Below, in pieces: positions 28,668 through 37,036 of a stretch of 64,000 nucleotides of DNA (the first letter of the stretch is position 1; each line of letters opens with the position of its first letter). This DNA is from Neobacillus massiliamazoniensis. Its GTDB lineage: Bacteria > Bacillota > Bacilli > Bacillales > Cytobacillaceae. Below the pieces are notes generated by a model, which had not been told where the DNA came from, ran no database searches, and saw only the letters and a list, made by a program, of their open reading frames with translations. The translations under genes and the position numbers were made by a program. The stretch spans positions 1,612,001 to 1,676,000 of the forward strand of contig NZ_CVRB01000001.1 of NCBI RefSeq assembly GCF_001048695.1, in the 5' to 3' direction.

Positions 28668-28820
28668 ATGAACATTTCCGACAAATTGACTCAGCAAAAA
28701 TTATTGGAAATCTTAGTCTCATCTTATATAAAGGGCCAAGAAAATAAAAATATTCAAACAATAGAGATATTAGAAGATATGAAGCAGAAATTTTTATCAA
28801 TCATGAACACAAATAGGTAA
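28668..28820 (+). CDS. Small helical protein of unknown function in the EPS operon
   Basis: A 50-residue protein starting MNISDKLTQQKLLEIL and ending SIMNTNR. It has an AAAGGGGATTTAAAC ribosome site in front of ATG 28668. It should form two amphipathic helices and has no membrane segment. It does not resemble SinI or another EPS component that I know. It lies directly behind the galE terminator and ahead of the epsL-like gene. Confidence 0.55.
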   Translation: MNISDKLTQQKLLEILVSSYIKGQENKNIQTIEILEDMKQKFLSIMNTNR

Positions 28821-28881
28821 GAAATTTACGATGAAGAACCTGAAATGGTATCTCCATTAGAGGGGATGAGGTGATGAGGAA

Positions 28882-29505
28882 ATGAAGCGAATTTTTGATC
28901 TTGTTTTTTCTATTTTCTTATTAGTATGCTTTTCTCCAATTATAGTTGGCATAGCTGTTATGGTCAGGTACAAATTAGGAAAACCAATAATATTTAAACA
29001 ACAACGTCCCGGTTTAAATGAAAAACCTTTTTATATTTATAAATTTCGCACTATGACTGACGAACGTGGGAGTAACGGAGAGTTATTACCTGATTATGCA
29101 CGCTTAACATCGTTTGGCAGATTTCTAAGAAAATATAGTTTAGATGAGACAGTTCAATTAGTGAATGTTGTAAAAGGAGATTTAAGTATTGTTGGACCAA
29201 GGCCACTTCTTATGGACTATCTGCCATTATACAGTTCAGAACAATCTAAACGTCACCAGGTTAAACCTGGAATGACTGGTTGGGCACAGGTAAATGGGCG
29301 AAATTCCATTTCATGGGAGGAAAAGTTTCAATTGGATGTATGGTATGTTGAAAATCAAAGTTTCTTTCTAGATTTGAAGATTTTATATCTTACCTTTATT
29401 AAAGTAATGAAATCTGAAGGTATTCAAAATGGAGAGAATGTTACCATGCCGGTTTTTAAAGGGAACTCAAATGAAAAAAATTCAGGGAAATCTAGTGCTT
29501 TTTAG
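28882..29505 (+). CDS. epsL: Initiating sugar-phosphate transferase, EpsL type
   Basis: Bacterial sugar transferase that places the first sugar phosphate on undecaprenyl phosphate. One N-terminal membrane helix (LVFSIFLLVCFSPIIVGIAV) precedes the catalytic domain with YKFRTM, KYSLDETVQLVNV, SIVGPRPLL and PGMTGWAQVNGRN, all standard. It has 207 residues. The C-terminal ~15 residues are low-complexity and polar. GATGAGGAA precedes the ATG. In B. subtilis the EpsL substrate is thought to be a bacillosamine-type UDP-sugar, which fits the EpsC and EpsN homologues here. Confidence 0.92.
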   Translation: MKRIFDLVFSIFLLVCFSPIIVGIAVMVRYKLGKPIIFKQQRPGLNEKPFYIYKFRTMTDERGSNGELLPDYARLTSFGRFLRKYSLDETVQLVNVVKGDLSIVGPRPLLMDYLPLYSSEQSKRHQVKPGMTGWAQVNGRNSISWEEKFQLDVWYVENQSFFLDLKILYLTFIKVMKSEGIQNGENVTMPVFKGNSNEKNSGKSSAF

Positions 29506-29536
29506 CTTAGTTTTCTTTAAGTGGTGAGGTATTGAG

Positions 29537-30598
29537 ATGCTTCAATTTAAAATTATTGAAAAACAGGATAGTTGGAAAAACACATTAAAGAATTTTAATA
29601 ATATAGATTGCTATTACTCATATGAATATGGGAATTCATTTGCAAAGAAAGAAGGAGGCAGACTGTTTGCTGCCTATTATGAAGATCATGATACGAAAAT
29701 ATTTTATCCGTATATAAAAAGGAGAATTCCTCATATTGAGGAAGAACTTTTTGATATTGTAACACCTTATGGCTACGGTGGTCCTGTAATTAGCGGAACT
29801 TATACGAATGTATTTATGATGAAATTTCATGAATTATTCAGTTCATATTGCAGATTACATAACATCATAACAGAAACAATTAGATTTCATCCTTTATATC
29901 AAAATTATAAAATTTGTAGAAATTTCTGGGATATTGAATATATTAGAAAAACAACCGCAGTTGATTTAACACAATCACTAGAAGAAATAAGAAATAATTA
30001 TAGTGAAATGACCAAAAGAAATATTAAGAAGGCCAAAATGAATAATCTTACGTGTTTTATTGCTGAAAATAGCGAGGAAAATATTAGAATCTTCATAGAT
30101 CTCTATAAAGAAACGATGGACCGGAATCATGCGGCAAGTTATTACTATTTCGATGAGGATACCTTTTTTGAGCAAGTAAAGGAAACAGATATTAGTGAAA
30201 CCTTATTACTATTCACCAAAACGAATAATGAAATTATTGCTGGCGTAATGGTTTTGGTTGGTAAGGAATTTTCTCATTACCATCTCGGTGCATCGAAAAC
30301 GGACTATTTACATTTTCGACCTAACAATTTAATGTTTGATTTTATGATTGAATCCTGTAAGTCAAAGGGGTCAAGTGTTTTACACTTAGGCGGAGGTTAT
30401 CAAGAAAATGATGGCCTTTTTAAATTTAAAGCTTCCTTCACTAATGATCATTATTTCAAATACTATATTGGCAAAAAAGTCCATAACCTAGTTCGGTACA
30501 ATGAAGTCATTGAAGGTTTAAAAGAACAGTATGAATTGAATGAACGTTATTTTCCTATCTATCGTGGTCAAATGGAAAAAAGAAAAATTCGTACTTAA
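29537..30598 (+). CDS. FemAB/GNAT-fold acyl- or aminoacyltransferase
   Basis: A 353-residue soluble protein. The stretch YGYGGPVISG, an acceptor-binding region ending in NYSEMTKRNIKKAKMNN, and a second half with AGVMVLVGKEFSHYHLGAS then FDFMIESCKSKGSSVLHLGGGY match the FemAB-like GNAT superfamily (PF13480 type). Such enzymes acylate or aminoacylate amino groups. It lies between the EpsL-like and EpsN-like genes, where B. subtilis has the acetyltransferase epsM. It may therefore acylate the amino sugar made by EpsC and EpsN; this is inference. Confidence 0.75.
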   Translation: MLQFKIIEKQDSWKNTLKNFNNIDCYYSYEYGNSFAKKEGGRLFAAYYEDHDTKIFYPYIKRRIPHIEEELFDIVTPYGYGGPVISGTYTNVFMMKFHELFSSYCRLHNIITETIRFHPLYQNYKICRNFWDIEYIRKTTAVDLTQSLEEIRNNYSEMTKRNIKKAKMNNLTCFIAENSEENIRIFIDLYKETMDRNHAASYYYFDEDTFFEQVKETDISETLLLFTKTNNEIIAGVMVLVGKEFSHYHLGASKTDYLHFRPNNLMFDFMIESCKSKGSSVLHLGGGYQENDGLFKFKASFTNDHYFKYYIGKKVHNLVRYNEVIEGLKEQYELNERYFPIYRGQMEKRKIRT

Positions 30599-30614
30599 GA
30601 AAGGGGTGAAAGAT

Positions 30615-31787
30615 ATGATGAAGAATCGAATTTTTTTATCTCCTCCACATTTGAGTGGAAATGAACAAAAATATATAAATGAAGCTTTTGAAACAAATTG
30701 GGTTGCCCCATTAGGACCAAATATAGATGCTTTTGAAAAGGAAATAGCTAATTATGTAGGAGCCAATGAAGCTGTAGCAGTTAGTTCTGGAACTGCGGCG
30801 ATTCATTTGGCTCTTTGTTTATTGGATGTAAAAAAAGGAGATACAGTCTTTTGCTCCAGCCTTACCTTTATTGCAAGTGCAAATCCTATTATTTATCAGG
30901 GAGCAGAACCTGTGTTTATCGATTCAGAACCCGAAACATGGAATATGTCACCACAAGCACTCGAACGGGCATTTCAGGATGGAAGTCATGAAAATAAACT
31001 GCCTAAAGCTGTCATTGTTGTGAACCTATATGGCCAAAGTGCAAAAATGGATGAAATCATGTCGATTTGTAGCCGTTACAATGTTCCCATCATTGAAGAT
31101 GCTGCCGAATCTTTTGGAGGAACCTATAAGGGAAAAGCGAGCGGTACATTAGGGTTGTTTGGGATATATTCATTTAATGGAAACAAAATCATTACAACCT
31201 CTGGAGGAGGAATGATCATTTCAAATGATCAGGAGGCAATGAACAAGGCTAGATTTTTAGCAACGCAAGCTAGAGATCCAGCCCCTTATTATCAGCATAG
31301 TAATATAGGATTTAACTATCGAATGAGTAATGTATTGGCTGGGATTGGCAGAGGCCAACTGGAGGTTTTACCAAAAAGAGTGGCAGAAAGAAGACGGATT
31401 TTTGAACAGTACTACAAAGAATTAGCGAATCTACCAGGAATATATTTTATGGCAGAACTCCAAAATACTCAGTCTAATCGGTGGCTTACAGCCCTAACCA
31501 TCAATGAAAAAGAAGCAGGTGTAACGGCAGGGGAAGTGTTAGTTGCATTAACAAAAGAAAATATTGAAGCGCGTCCTGTTTGGAAACCCCTTCATTTACA
31601 GCCAATCTTTGATGGATTACGCTATTATCCACATGAAAAAAATGAAAGTGTTTCGGACCGTTTATTCCAACAAGGGCTCTGTCTACCATCTGGGTCTAAT
31701 ATGGCTTTCAATGACCAAATGAGGGTCATTAAATGTATAAAGGAATCCATAAATTCACACATGTGTAAAAGGGAGCTCCAAGCCTAA
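30615..31787 (+). CDS. epsN: PLP-dependent sugar aminotransferase, EpsN / DegT-DnrJ-EryC1 family
   Basis: Transfers an amino group to the 4-keto sugar produced by the EpsC homologue. Motifs include NWVAPLGPN, the cofactor-binding SSGTAAIHLAL, IIEDAAESFGG and the PLP lysine in SFNGNKIITTSGGGM. It has 390 residues. ATGATG at 30615 follows AAAGGGGTGAAAGAT; an upstream in-frame start at 30540 lies inside the previous gene without a ribosome site. It matches EpsN (PglE-like) well. Confidence 0.92.
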   Translation: MMKNRIFLSPPHLSGNEQKYINEAFETNWVAPLGPNIDAFEKEIANYVGANEAVAVSSGTAAIHLALCLLDVKKGDTVFCSSLTFIASANPIIYQGAEPVFIDSEPETWNMSPQALERAFQDGSHENKLPKAVIVVNLYGQSAKMDEIMSICSRYNVPIIEDAAESFGGTYKGKASGTLGLFGIYSFNGNKIITTSGGGMIISNDQEAMNKARFLATQARDPAPYYQHSNIGFNYRMSNVLAGIGRGQLEVLPKRVAERRRIFEQYYKELANLPGIYFMAELQNTQSNRWLTALTINEKEAGVTAGEVLVALTKENIEARPVWKPLHLQPIFDGLRYYPHEKNESVSDRLFQQGLCLPSGSNMAFNDQMRVIKCIKESINSHMCKRELQA

Positions 31788-31815
31788 AAAATCTAGGAAA
31801 AAATGGGGTATTTAA

Positions 31816-32154
31816 ATGATCGGGAAAACTATTTATCAAATTCGAAGGAAAAGGGGATACACACTATCTGAACTAGCTGAACGGACCCGCATATCAAAAT
31901 CGTATTTAAGTAATATTGAACGAAATATTAACATAAATCCATCAATAGAAGTCATTAAAAAAATAGCAAAAGTGTTGGAGGTTGATTTAAAAACATTAAT
32001 TGGAACAATTGATGGAACACAAAACGATCTTGACTCGGACTGGATTGATTTTGTAAATGAACTAAAAGAATCAGGCATTGAAAAAGAGCTGCTCCATGAG
32101 TATAAACCGTTAATCGAATTTATCAAGTGGAAAAATGATAGTAAGGGAAAATAA
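31816..32154 (+). CDS. SinR/SlrR-type transcriptional regulator
   Basis: A 112-residue regulator aligned throughout with SinR. The N-terminal helix-turn-helix (MIGKTIYQIRRKRGYTLSELAERTRISKSYLSNIERN) is followed by NPSIEVIKKIAKVLEV. The C-terminal DSDWIDFVNELKESGIEKELLHEY is the SinR dimerisation and SinI-binding type segment. It is encoded inside the EPS operon, unlike B. subtilis, where sinR is elsewhere. Two SinR-type operators lie upstream of this operon, and two more lie in the window, so an autoregulatory loop is plausible. Whether it acts like SinR or like SlrR cannot be told from sequence alone. Confidence 0.88.
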   Translation: MIGKTIYQIRRKRGYTLSELAERTRISKSYLSNIERNININPSIEVIKKIAKVLEVDLKTLIGTIDGTQNDLDSDWIDFVNELKESGIEKELLHEYKPLIEFIKWKNDSKGK

Positions 32155-32160
32155 ATAGGT

Positions 32161-33234
32161 ATGGACACGAGAGTAAGTGTTATCGTCCCAATCTATAAAG
32201 TAGAAAAATATCTCAAAAGATGTTTAGACACAATTGTAAATCAATCTTATCCCTATTTAGAGATTATCTTGGTGGACGATGGATCACCCGATAACTGCGG
32301 TTCAATTGCAGAAGAATATGTCAAAGCAGACAACCGAATAATCGTCATCCACCAAAAAAATGGGGGATTGTCTGATGCAAGAAATACAGGCATGCTGCAT
32401 GTTACTGGGGAATATATCTTATTTGTAGATAGTGACGACTGGCTAGAAAACAACATGATTGAGCAAATGTTGAATACATCTATAAAATTAAAAGCTGATG
32501 TAGTTCAATCGGCTTTTTATTATGCATATGATGATCATTTGCTTTTTGATCAACGCTATTTTAAAAAAGGAAATCCTCCTTCTATTTTAAACAATATCGA
32601 GTTAATGACTGAATTAGTGGCTAATGAGAGAGTGAAAAATTTCGCCTGGGGTAAGCTTTATAAAACAAAATTAATCAGGGATATTCCTTTTAAGAAAGGG
32701 GTCTTGTTTGAAGACGTCTTTTGGGCCCATCACGTTATGCACCGTGTAAAAAAGTATGCAATCATAAATCAGCCACTTTATTATTATTTTCAACGAAGTG
32801 ATAGCATTGTTTCAACGTATACACCTAAAAATTTAGACATCATAGAAGGCTTAAAGGAAAGGCAATATTTTATAGAAAAAAATCACAAAGAATTAACTTT
32901 CCAATCCTATAAAGTTCTTTTAAATACGATTTTTATTCATTACAACCTTCTTTTACTAAATAGAAAGAAAGATGAAGGTGGAAGTTACAGGAAAGAATTG
33001 CAGACATACGTCAAAAAAAATTATAACAACTTTAAAAAGGCAGTTGAAAGTGATAAGCCCCTTAAAAAACAGCTTTTTTTATTTTCAATACATCCGTATA
33101 TAAATATTATTTTTCTAATATTAGCCAAAATTTTAAGACGATTGAGAATAGTTTCGAAACCTATGGGACTAGAAAAAATTAATCTTTCAATTAACGGGAG
33201 ACAAAAACATGAACATACAAAAAGTGGAGGGTAA
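32161..33234 (+). CDS. Glycosyltransferase family 2
   Basis: A 357-residue GT-A enzyme. It opens RVSVIVPIYKVEKYLKRCLDTIVNQSYPYLEIILVDDGSPDN, with DSDDW as the metal-binding D-x-D region. The C-terminal third is basic, with one hydrophobic patch (INIIFLILAKILRRL). It lies six bases after the SinR-like gene. It resembles the EpsH/EpsJ group and its neighbours at 34888 and 35871. A hairpin with a T run begins at its stop codon. Confidence 0.86.
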   Translation: MDTRVSVIVPIYKVEKYLKRCLDTIVNQSYPYLEIILVDDGSPDNCGSIAEEYVKADNRIIVIHQKNGGLSDARNTGMLHVTGEYILFVDSDDWLENNMIEQMLNTSIKLKADVVQSAFYYAYDDHLLFDQRYFKKGNPPSILNNIELMTELVANERVKNFAWGKLYKTKLIRDIPFKKGVLFEDVFWAHHVMHRVKKYAIINQPLYYYFQRSDSIVSTYTPKNLDIIEGLKERQYFIEKNHKELTFQSYKVLLNTIFIHYNLLLLNRKKDEGGSYRKELQTYVKKNYNNFKKAVESDKPLKKQLFLFSIHPYINIIFLILAKILRRLRIVSKPMGLEKINLSINGRQKHEHTKSGG

Positions 33235-33264
33235 GACTTCTTCACAAGAAAGGAGAAGTTTTTT
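33235..33264 (+). terminator. Hairpin containing the next gene's ribosome binding site
   Basis: ACTTCTTC pairs with GGAGAAGT (one wobble) and is followed by TTTTTT. The 3' arm contains the AGGAG ribosome site of the gene that starts at 33267. The element could terminate transcription, hide the ribosome site, or both. Confidence 0.6.
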
Positions 33265-33266
33265 CT

Positions 33267-34466
33267 ATGTCATTTAAAAGTTTTCTAAATGCAATAAAAA
33301 ACAGTACTTCTCTGATTATCATATTCATATTTAACTGCCTTCCTATAAAGAATAACAAAATCTTTCTTTTTAGTTACTATGGAAGCCAATACGGATGCAA
33401 TCCAAAATATATTTCTGAACATATACTTAAGCGCTACCCAAAAGATAAATTTGATCTTGTATGGGCATTTAATGATTTATCAAATAAGGGAAATATAGCT
33501 GGGGTAAGAACGGTTAAAACCATGTCGATTAAATACTTTTACGAACTTTGTACGTCTAAAATAGTCATTACTAATTTTAGAACAACCAATCTGTTCCGTA
33601 AGAGAAAAAATCAGTTTTATATTCAGACCTGGCATAGCTCTTTACGATTAAAACAAATTGAAAAAGATGCGGAAGATTTATTACCACTAGATTATGTCGA
33701 GATGGCGAAGCAGGATTCAAGGAAAATTGATCTTCTCCTATCGGGCTGCAAGGTTAGTACCGAAATTTTAAAAAGATCCTTTTGGTATAATGGAGAAATT
33801 TTTGAACAGGGTACCCCAAGAAATGATCTTTTATTTCAACAGAGTAAGGATTTAAGAAAGAATCTATTAAACAAATTGAACATACCTGACGATTATAGGG
33901 TCGTTCTTTATGCCCCCACCTTTAGAAAGAATAATCAATTTGAAGTGTATAACCTAGATTACCCTAAAATCCTGGAGAAATTATCAGATAAATTTGGTGG
34001 CAGATGGATCTTTCTCGTGAAATTACATCCCCATATGCTATCCCAGGATAGACAGTTTATGGGAAACAATCAAATGGTTAAAGATGTAACAAAATACGAT
34101 GATATCCAAGAATTATTAAGCATTGCTGATGTGTTGATATCAGATTATTCATCACTCATCTTTGATTATTCCATTACAAAACGCCCTTGTTTTCTTTATG
34201 TTCCGGACTTGTTTGAATATACACATCAGGATCGACCATTATATTTTAATTTAACAGATCTTCCTTTTACTACAGCTACCAATAATCCAATGTTATTAGA
34301 GAAAATAGATTATTTTAATACAAATGAATATAACAAGACTATGGCAGATTTTTTAACTAAAACGGGGTCATTTGAAGAGGGAAAAGCATGCGAAGCATTG
34401 ACTAAGCGGATTGAACAAGTTTGCCTTAGTAATGAGAAAGGGAGGATTACTTATGAAGCGATATAA
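33267..34466 (+). CDS. CDP-glycerol glycerophosphotransferase-family protein (TagB/TagF-like)
   Basis: A 399-residue enzyme of the family that transfers glycerol phosphate (or a related polyol phosphate) from the CDP form. Signature stretches are YGSQYGCNPKYISEHIL, TWHSSLRLKQIEKDAEDL, YAPTFRKN, LHPHM and ISDYSSLIFDYSITKRPCFLYVPD. A hydrophobic, amphipathic N-terminus suggests membrane association. It is a paralogue of the protein at 46641. The cytidylyltransferase gene overlaps its end by 14 bases, a functionally coherent pair. Confidence 0.88.
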   Translation: MSFKSFLNAIKNSTSLIIIFIFNCLPIKNNKIFLFSYYGSQYGCNPKYISEHILKRYPKDKFDLVWAFNDLSNKGNIAGVRTVKTMSIKYFYELCTSKIVITNFRTTNLFRKRKNQFYIQTWHSSLRLKQIEKDAEDLLPLDYVEMAKQDSRKIDLLLSGCKVSTEILKRSFWYNGEIFEQGTPRNDLLFQQSKDLRKNLLNKLNIPDDYRVVLYAPTFRKNNQFEVYNLDYPKILEKLSDKFGGRWIFLVKLHPHMLSQDRQFMGNNQMVKDVTKYDDIQELLSIADVLISDYSSLIFDYSITKRPCFLYVPDLFEYTHQDRPLYFNLTDLPFTTATNNPMLLEKIDYFNTNEYNKTMADFLTKTGSFEEGKACEALTKRIEQVCLSNEKGRITYEAI

Positions 34467-34869
34467 AGTTGGTTACACAACAGGTGTCTTTGATTTATTT
34501 CATGTCGGTCATCTAAATATTTTAAAAAGGGCAAAGGAACAATGTGATTATTTGATTGTTGGTGTCAGTACGGATGAATTGGTAATGGAATATAAAAATA
34601 AGAAACCTGTTATTCCCTTTGAGGACAGAATGGAAATTGTTAAGGGAATTAAATATGTAGATAAAGTAATTCCACAAATGAATAGAGATAAGCTTTCAGC
34701 ATGGCAACATTTAAAATTTGATGCAATGTTTGTGGGGGACGATTGGAGAGGAACTCATCTCTTTAATGAAATTGAGAAAAAGTTTAACGAAGTTGGAGTT
34801 GAGCTCGTGTATTTTCCATACACACCTGGAGTCTCTTCAACACTAGTTAAAGAGAAAATAAAAATTTAA
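34453..34869 (+). CDS. tagD: Glycerol-3-phosphate cytidylyltransferase (TagD-like)
   Basis: Makes CDP-glycerol (or a close CDP-polyol) for the transferase encoded just upstream. It has 138 residues with the nucleotidyltransferase motif GVFDLFHVGH, the loop YLIVGVSTDE and the C-terminal YTPGVSSTLVK, a variant of RTEGISTT. The ATG at 34453 has GGGAGGATTACTT upstream and gives the family's normal length; a longer start at 34411 is unsupported. A second copy of this domain is fused to an oxidoreductase at 48084. Confidence 0.88.
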   Translation: MKRYKVGYTTGVFDLFHVGHLNILKRAKEQCDYLIVGVSTDELVMEYKNKKPVIPFEDRMEIVKGIKYVDKVIPQMNRDKLSAWQHLKFDAMFVGDDWRGTHLFNEIEKKFNEVGVELVYFPYTPGVSSTLVKEKIKI

Positions 34870-34887
34870 AGGAACGGGAGTTTTTTT

Positions 34888-35871
34888 ATGAACCCCTTAA
34901 TCAGTATTATTGTTCCTGTTTATAATACCGAACCATATGTAAGAAAATGTTTAGATAGCATCCTTGCACAAACTTTCAAGGATTTTGAAGTTATTGTCGT
35001 TAACGATGGTTCGACAGATAACAGCGGAATTATTTGTGATGAGTTTGCACATAAAGACCATCGGGTTAGTGTTATCCATAAAACCAATGGAGGGCTTAGT
35101 TCTGCAAGAAACGCTGGAATAAAAATTGCAAAAGGCGAGTTCATTGGTTTTGTTGATAGTGATGACTATATTAATCAGGATATGTATAAGGAACTGTATG
35201 GCTTATGTAATGAAACGAATAGTGATATTTCGATATGTAAGTTTAGCAGAGAGGTTAATAAGAAAGTGATAAGTGAACAAAATGAAGAATTCATATTAGA
35301 AATGAATAATGAAGAGGCAATGAGACAACTTTTTAAAGGCATGCTATATAGGTTTTCGGTATGTAATAAATTATTTAAGAAAACCTGTTTTAAAAATGTC
35401 TTATTTCCAGATGGAAGGATTCACGAAGATTTAGCAACTACTTATAAATTATTTTCTCACTCTAATAAGGCAGTGTACACAGCTTATCCAGGTTATGTTT
35501 ATGTAAAGCGAGAGGAAAGTATATTAACTTCCAGATTTAACAAAAAGCGGTTAGATGCATTTATTGGGTGGGATGAAATTTTGAGTTTCATGTATAGGAA
35601 TTATCCCGGATTATCAAAGGAATTTATTAGCTGCTTTTCCTATGGATCAGTAGATAATATTCATAATATTATGAATCAAGTGGAAAACAAAGAGGATAAG
35701 AAGACCTATCTAAAGGTTATCCAACAATTAGTTAGGAAATATTTTTATAACATAATGGTAAATGAGTCCCTTTCATTGAAGTATAAGATAACCCTTGCTT
35801 TGTTAATGTTAAATACAAATTTTTTGATATTCTCAGGTAAATCCAAAAAACTTTTAAGGTTGGGATTTTAG
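34888..35871 (+). CDS. Glycosyltransferase family 2
   Basis: A 327-residue GT-A enzyme. It opens LISIIVPVYNTEPYVRKCLDSILAQTF with VNDGSTDNSG and the metal-binding DSDDYINQDM. It is a near neighbour and clear paralogue of the next gene, which has the same length (327). AAAGGAACGGGAG lies upstream of the ATG. Donor and acceptor are unknown. Confidence 0.86.
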   Translation: MNPLISIIVPVYNTEPYVRKCLDSILAQTFKDFEVIVVNDGSTDNSGIICDEFAHKDHRVSVIHKTNGGLSSARNAGIKIAKGEFIGFVDSDDYINQDMYKELYGLCNETNSDISICKFSREVNKKVISEQNEEFILEMNNEEAMRQLFKGMLYRFSVCNKLFKKTCFKNVLFPDGRIHEDLATTYKLFSHSNKAVYTAYPGYVYVKREESILTSRFNKKRLDAFIGWDEILSFMYRNYPGLSKEFISCFSYGSVDNIHNIMNQVENKEDKKTYLKVIQQLVRKYFYNIMVNESLSLKYKITLALLMLNTNFLIFSGKSKKLLRLGF

Positions 35872-36854
35872 TGGTGAATCCAAAAATCAGCATTATAGTT
35901 CCAATATATAATGTTGAAAAATACCTTTCAAAGTGCATTGATTCCATATTAGCTCAGACGTTTTCTGATTTTGAGCTAATTCTTGTAAATGATGGTTCAC
36001 CAGACAATTGTGGAGAAATTTGTGATAAGTATGGTGAAAAAGATGAAAGGATTAAAGTCATTCATAAAGAAAACGGAGGTTTATCTTCAGCTAGAAATGC
36101 CGGTATAAAGATGGCAACCGGTATCTATCTTGGTTTTATTGATAGTGATGATTATATTGATGAAAAAATGTATGAGATTTTATATCTTAATGCTGTAAAT
36201 CATTCTTCGGATGTAGTAGTTTGTGATTTTCTAAAGGTAAGTGAAGGGGAATGTTTATTAAGTAGTAAAAGTGAATTGGAAATCGATGTATTGCACTTTA
36301 CAAATAAACAAGCTTTGGAGCAACTATATATCTCTGAAAAAGAACAACGTGTTAAATGGGTCATTGCTTGTAATAAGTTATATAAAAGAAGTTTGTTTGA
36401 TCATTTAGAGTTTAAATTAAATAGACTATACGAAGATGAGTTTATTGCTCATGAAATACTGTATAACAGTTCAAAAGTTACTTTAATAACAAAACAACTG
36501 TACTATTACGTTCAAAGAGAAAACAGTATTGTGGGTTCTTCCTTTACAATTAAAAAATTAGATCGAGTTTATGCACTTAAAGAAAGGGCAGATTTTTTTA
36601 GGGGAATTAAGGAAACCGATCTTCACAATCAAGCTCAAAGACAGTTCATGGATGTATTCTTTTGGTATTTTCACAAAACTAAGTTTGAAATACTAAATGC
36701 GGAAAAAGAATTAAGGGACCTAAAAAAAGTTTTTAACAAAAATTTATTCTTCTTATTAAAAAACCCTCATATAAGTAGGAGAAATAAATTAGCTTTGATT
36801 TTGTTTACCTTACTTCCTTTTGCTTATTTCAAATTAATAAAAAATAGTCATTAA
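35871..36854 (+). CDS. Glycosyltransferase family 2 (paralogue of the preceding gene)
   Basis: A 327-residue GT-A enzyme opening ISIIVPIYNVEKYLSKCIDSILAQTF, with VNDGSPDNCG and DSDDYIDEKM. The GTG start shares its first base with the stop of the previous gene, so the two are translationally coupled; a GTG at 35874 is an alternative. The tandem pair probably arose by duplication. A glycosyltransferase remnant follows it. Confidence 0.86.
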   Translation: MVNPKISIIVPIYNVEKYLSKCIDSILAQTFSDFELILVNDGSPDNCGEICDKYGEKDERIKVIHKENGGLSSARNAGIKMATGIYLGFIDSDDYIDEKMYEILYLNAVNHSSDVVVCDFLKVSEGECLLSSKSELEIDVLHFTNKQALEQLYISEKEQRVKWVIACNKLYKRSLFDHLEFKLNRLYEDEFIAHEILYNSSKVTLITKQLYYYVQRENSIVGSSFTIKKLDRVYALKERADFFRGIKETDLHNQAQRQFMDVFFWYFHKTKFEILNAEKELRDLKKVFNKNLFFLLKNPHISRRNKLALILFTLLPFAYFKLIKNSH

Positions 36855-36890
36855 ATAATTTTGAAAAAGTATAGTTAGGAAGATTTGAAT

Positions 36891-36977
36891 ATGAGGAAGG
36901 TAAATTTATTATTTGTATTTGATTCTTTAGTTGTGAGCAGGGCAGAAATAGATAAATTACATTTCATTCCTTGTTAG
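36891..36977 (+). pseudogene. Remnant of a glycosyltransferase family 4 N-terminus
   Basis: ATG at 36891 opens 28 codons reading MRKVNLLFVFDSLVVSRAE and then TAG. The first 19 residues match the start of the intact transferase at 43111 (MKKRKLLFVIDSLVVAGAE) at 13 positions, including the LLFV-DSLVV core. Nothing of the remaining enzyme is left before the next gene. It is the stump of a deleted paralogue. Confidence 0.65.
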
Positions 36978-37036
36978 ACTCTAATAAAATCTCAGTGGAA
37001 TTTTGGAATTCACTTTAATTTGGGGGTGATGATGTT

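Noticed and set aside
28668..28820. The 50-residue protein as a SinI-type antagonist of the operon's SinR homologue
   Set aside because: It lacks the SinI dimerisation pattern (compare DQEWVELIMEAKE), so there is no sequence support for that role.
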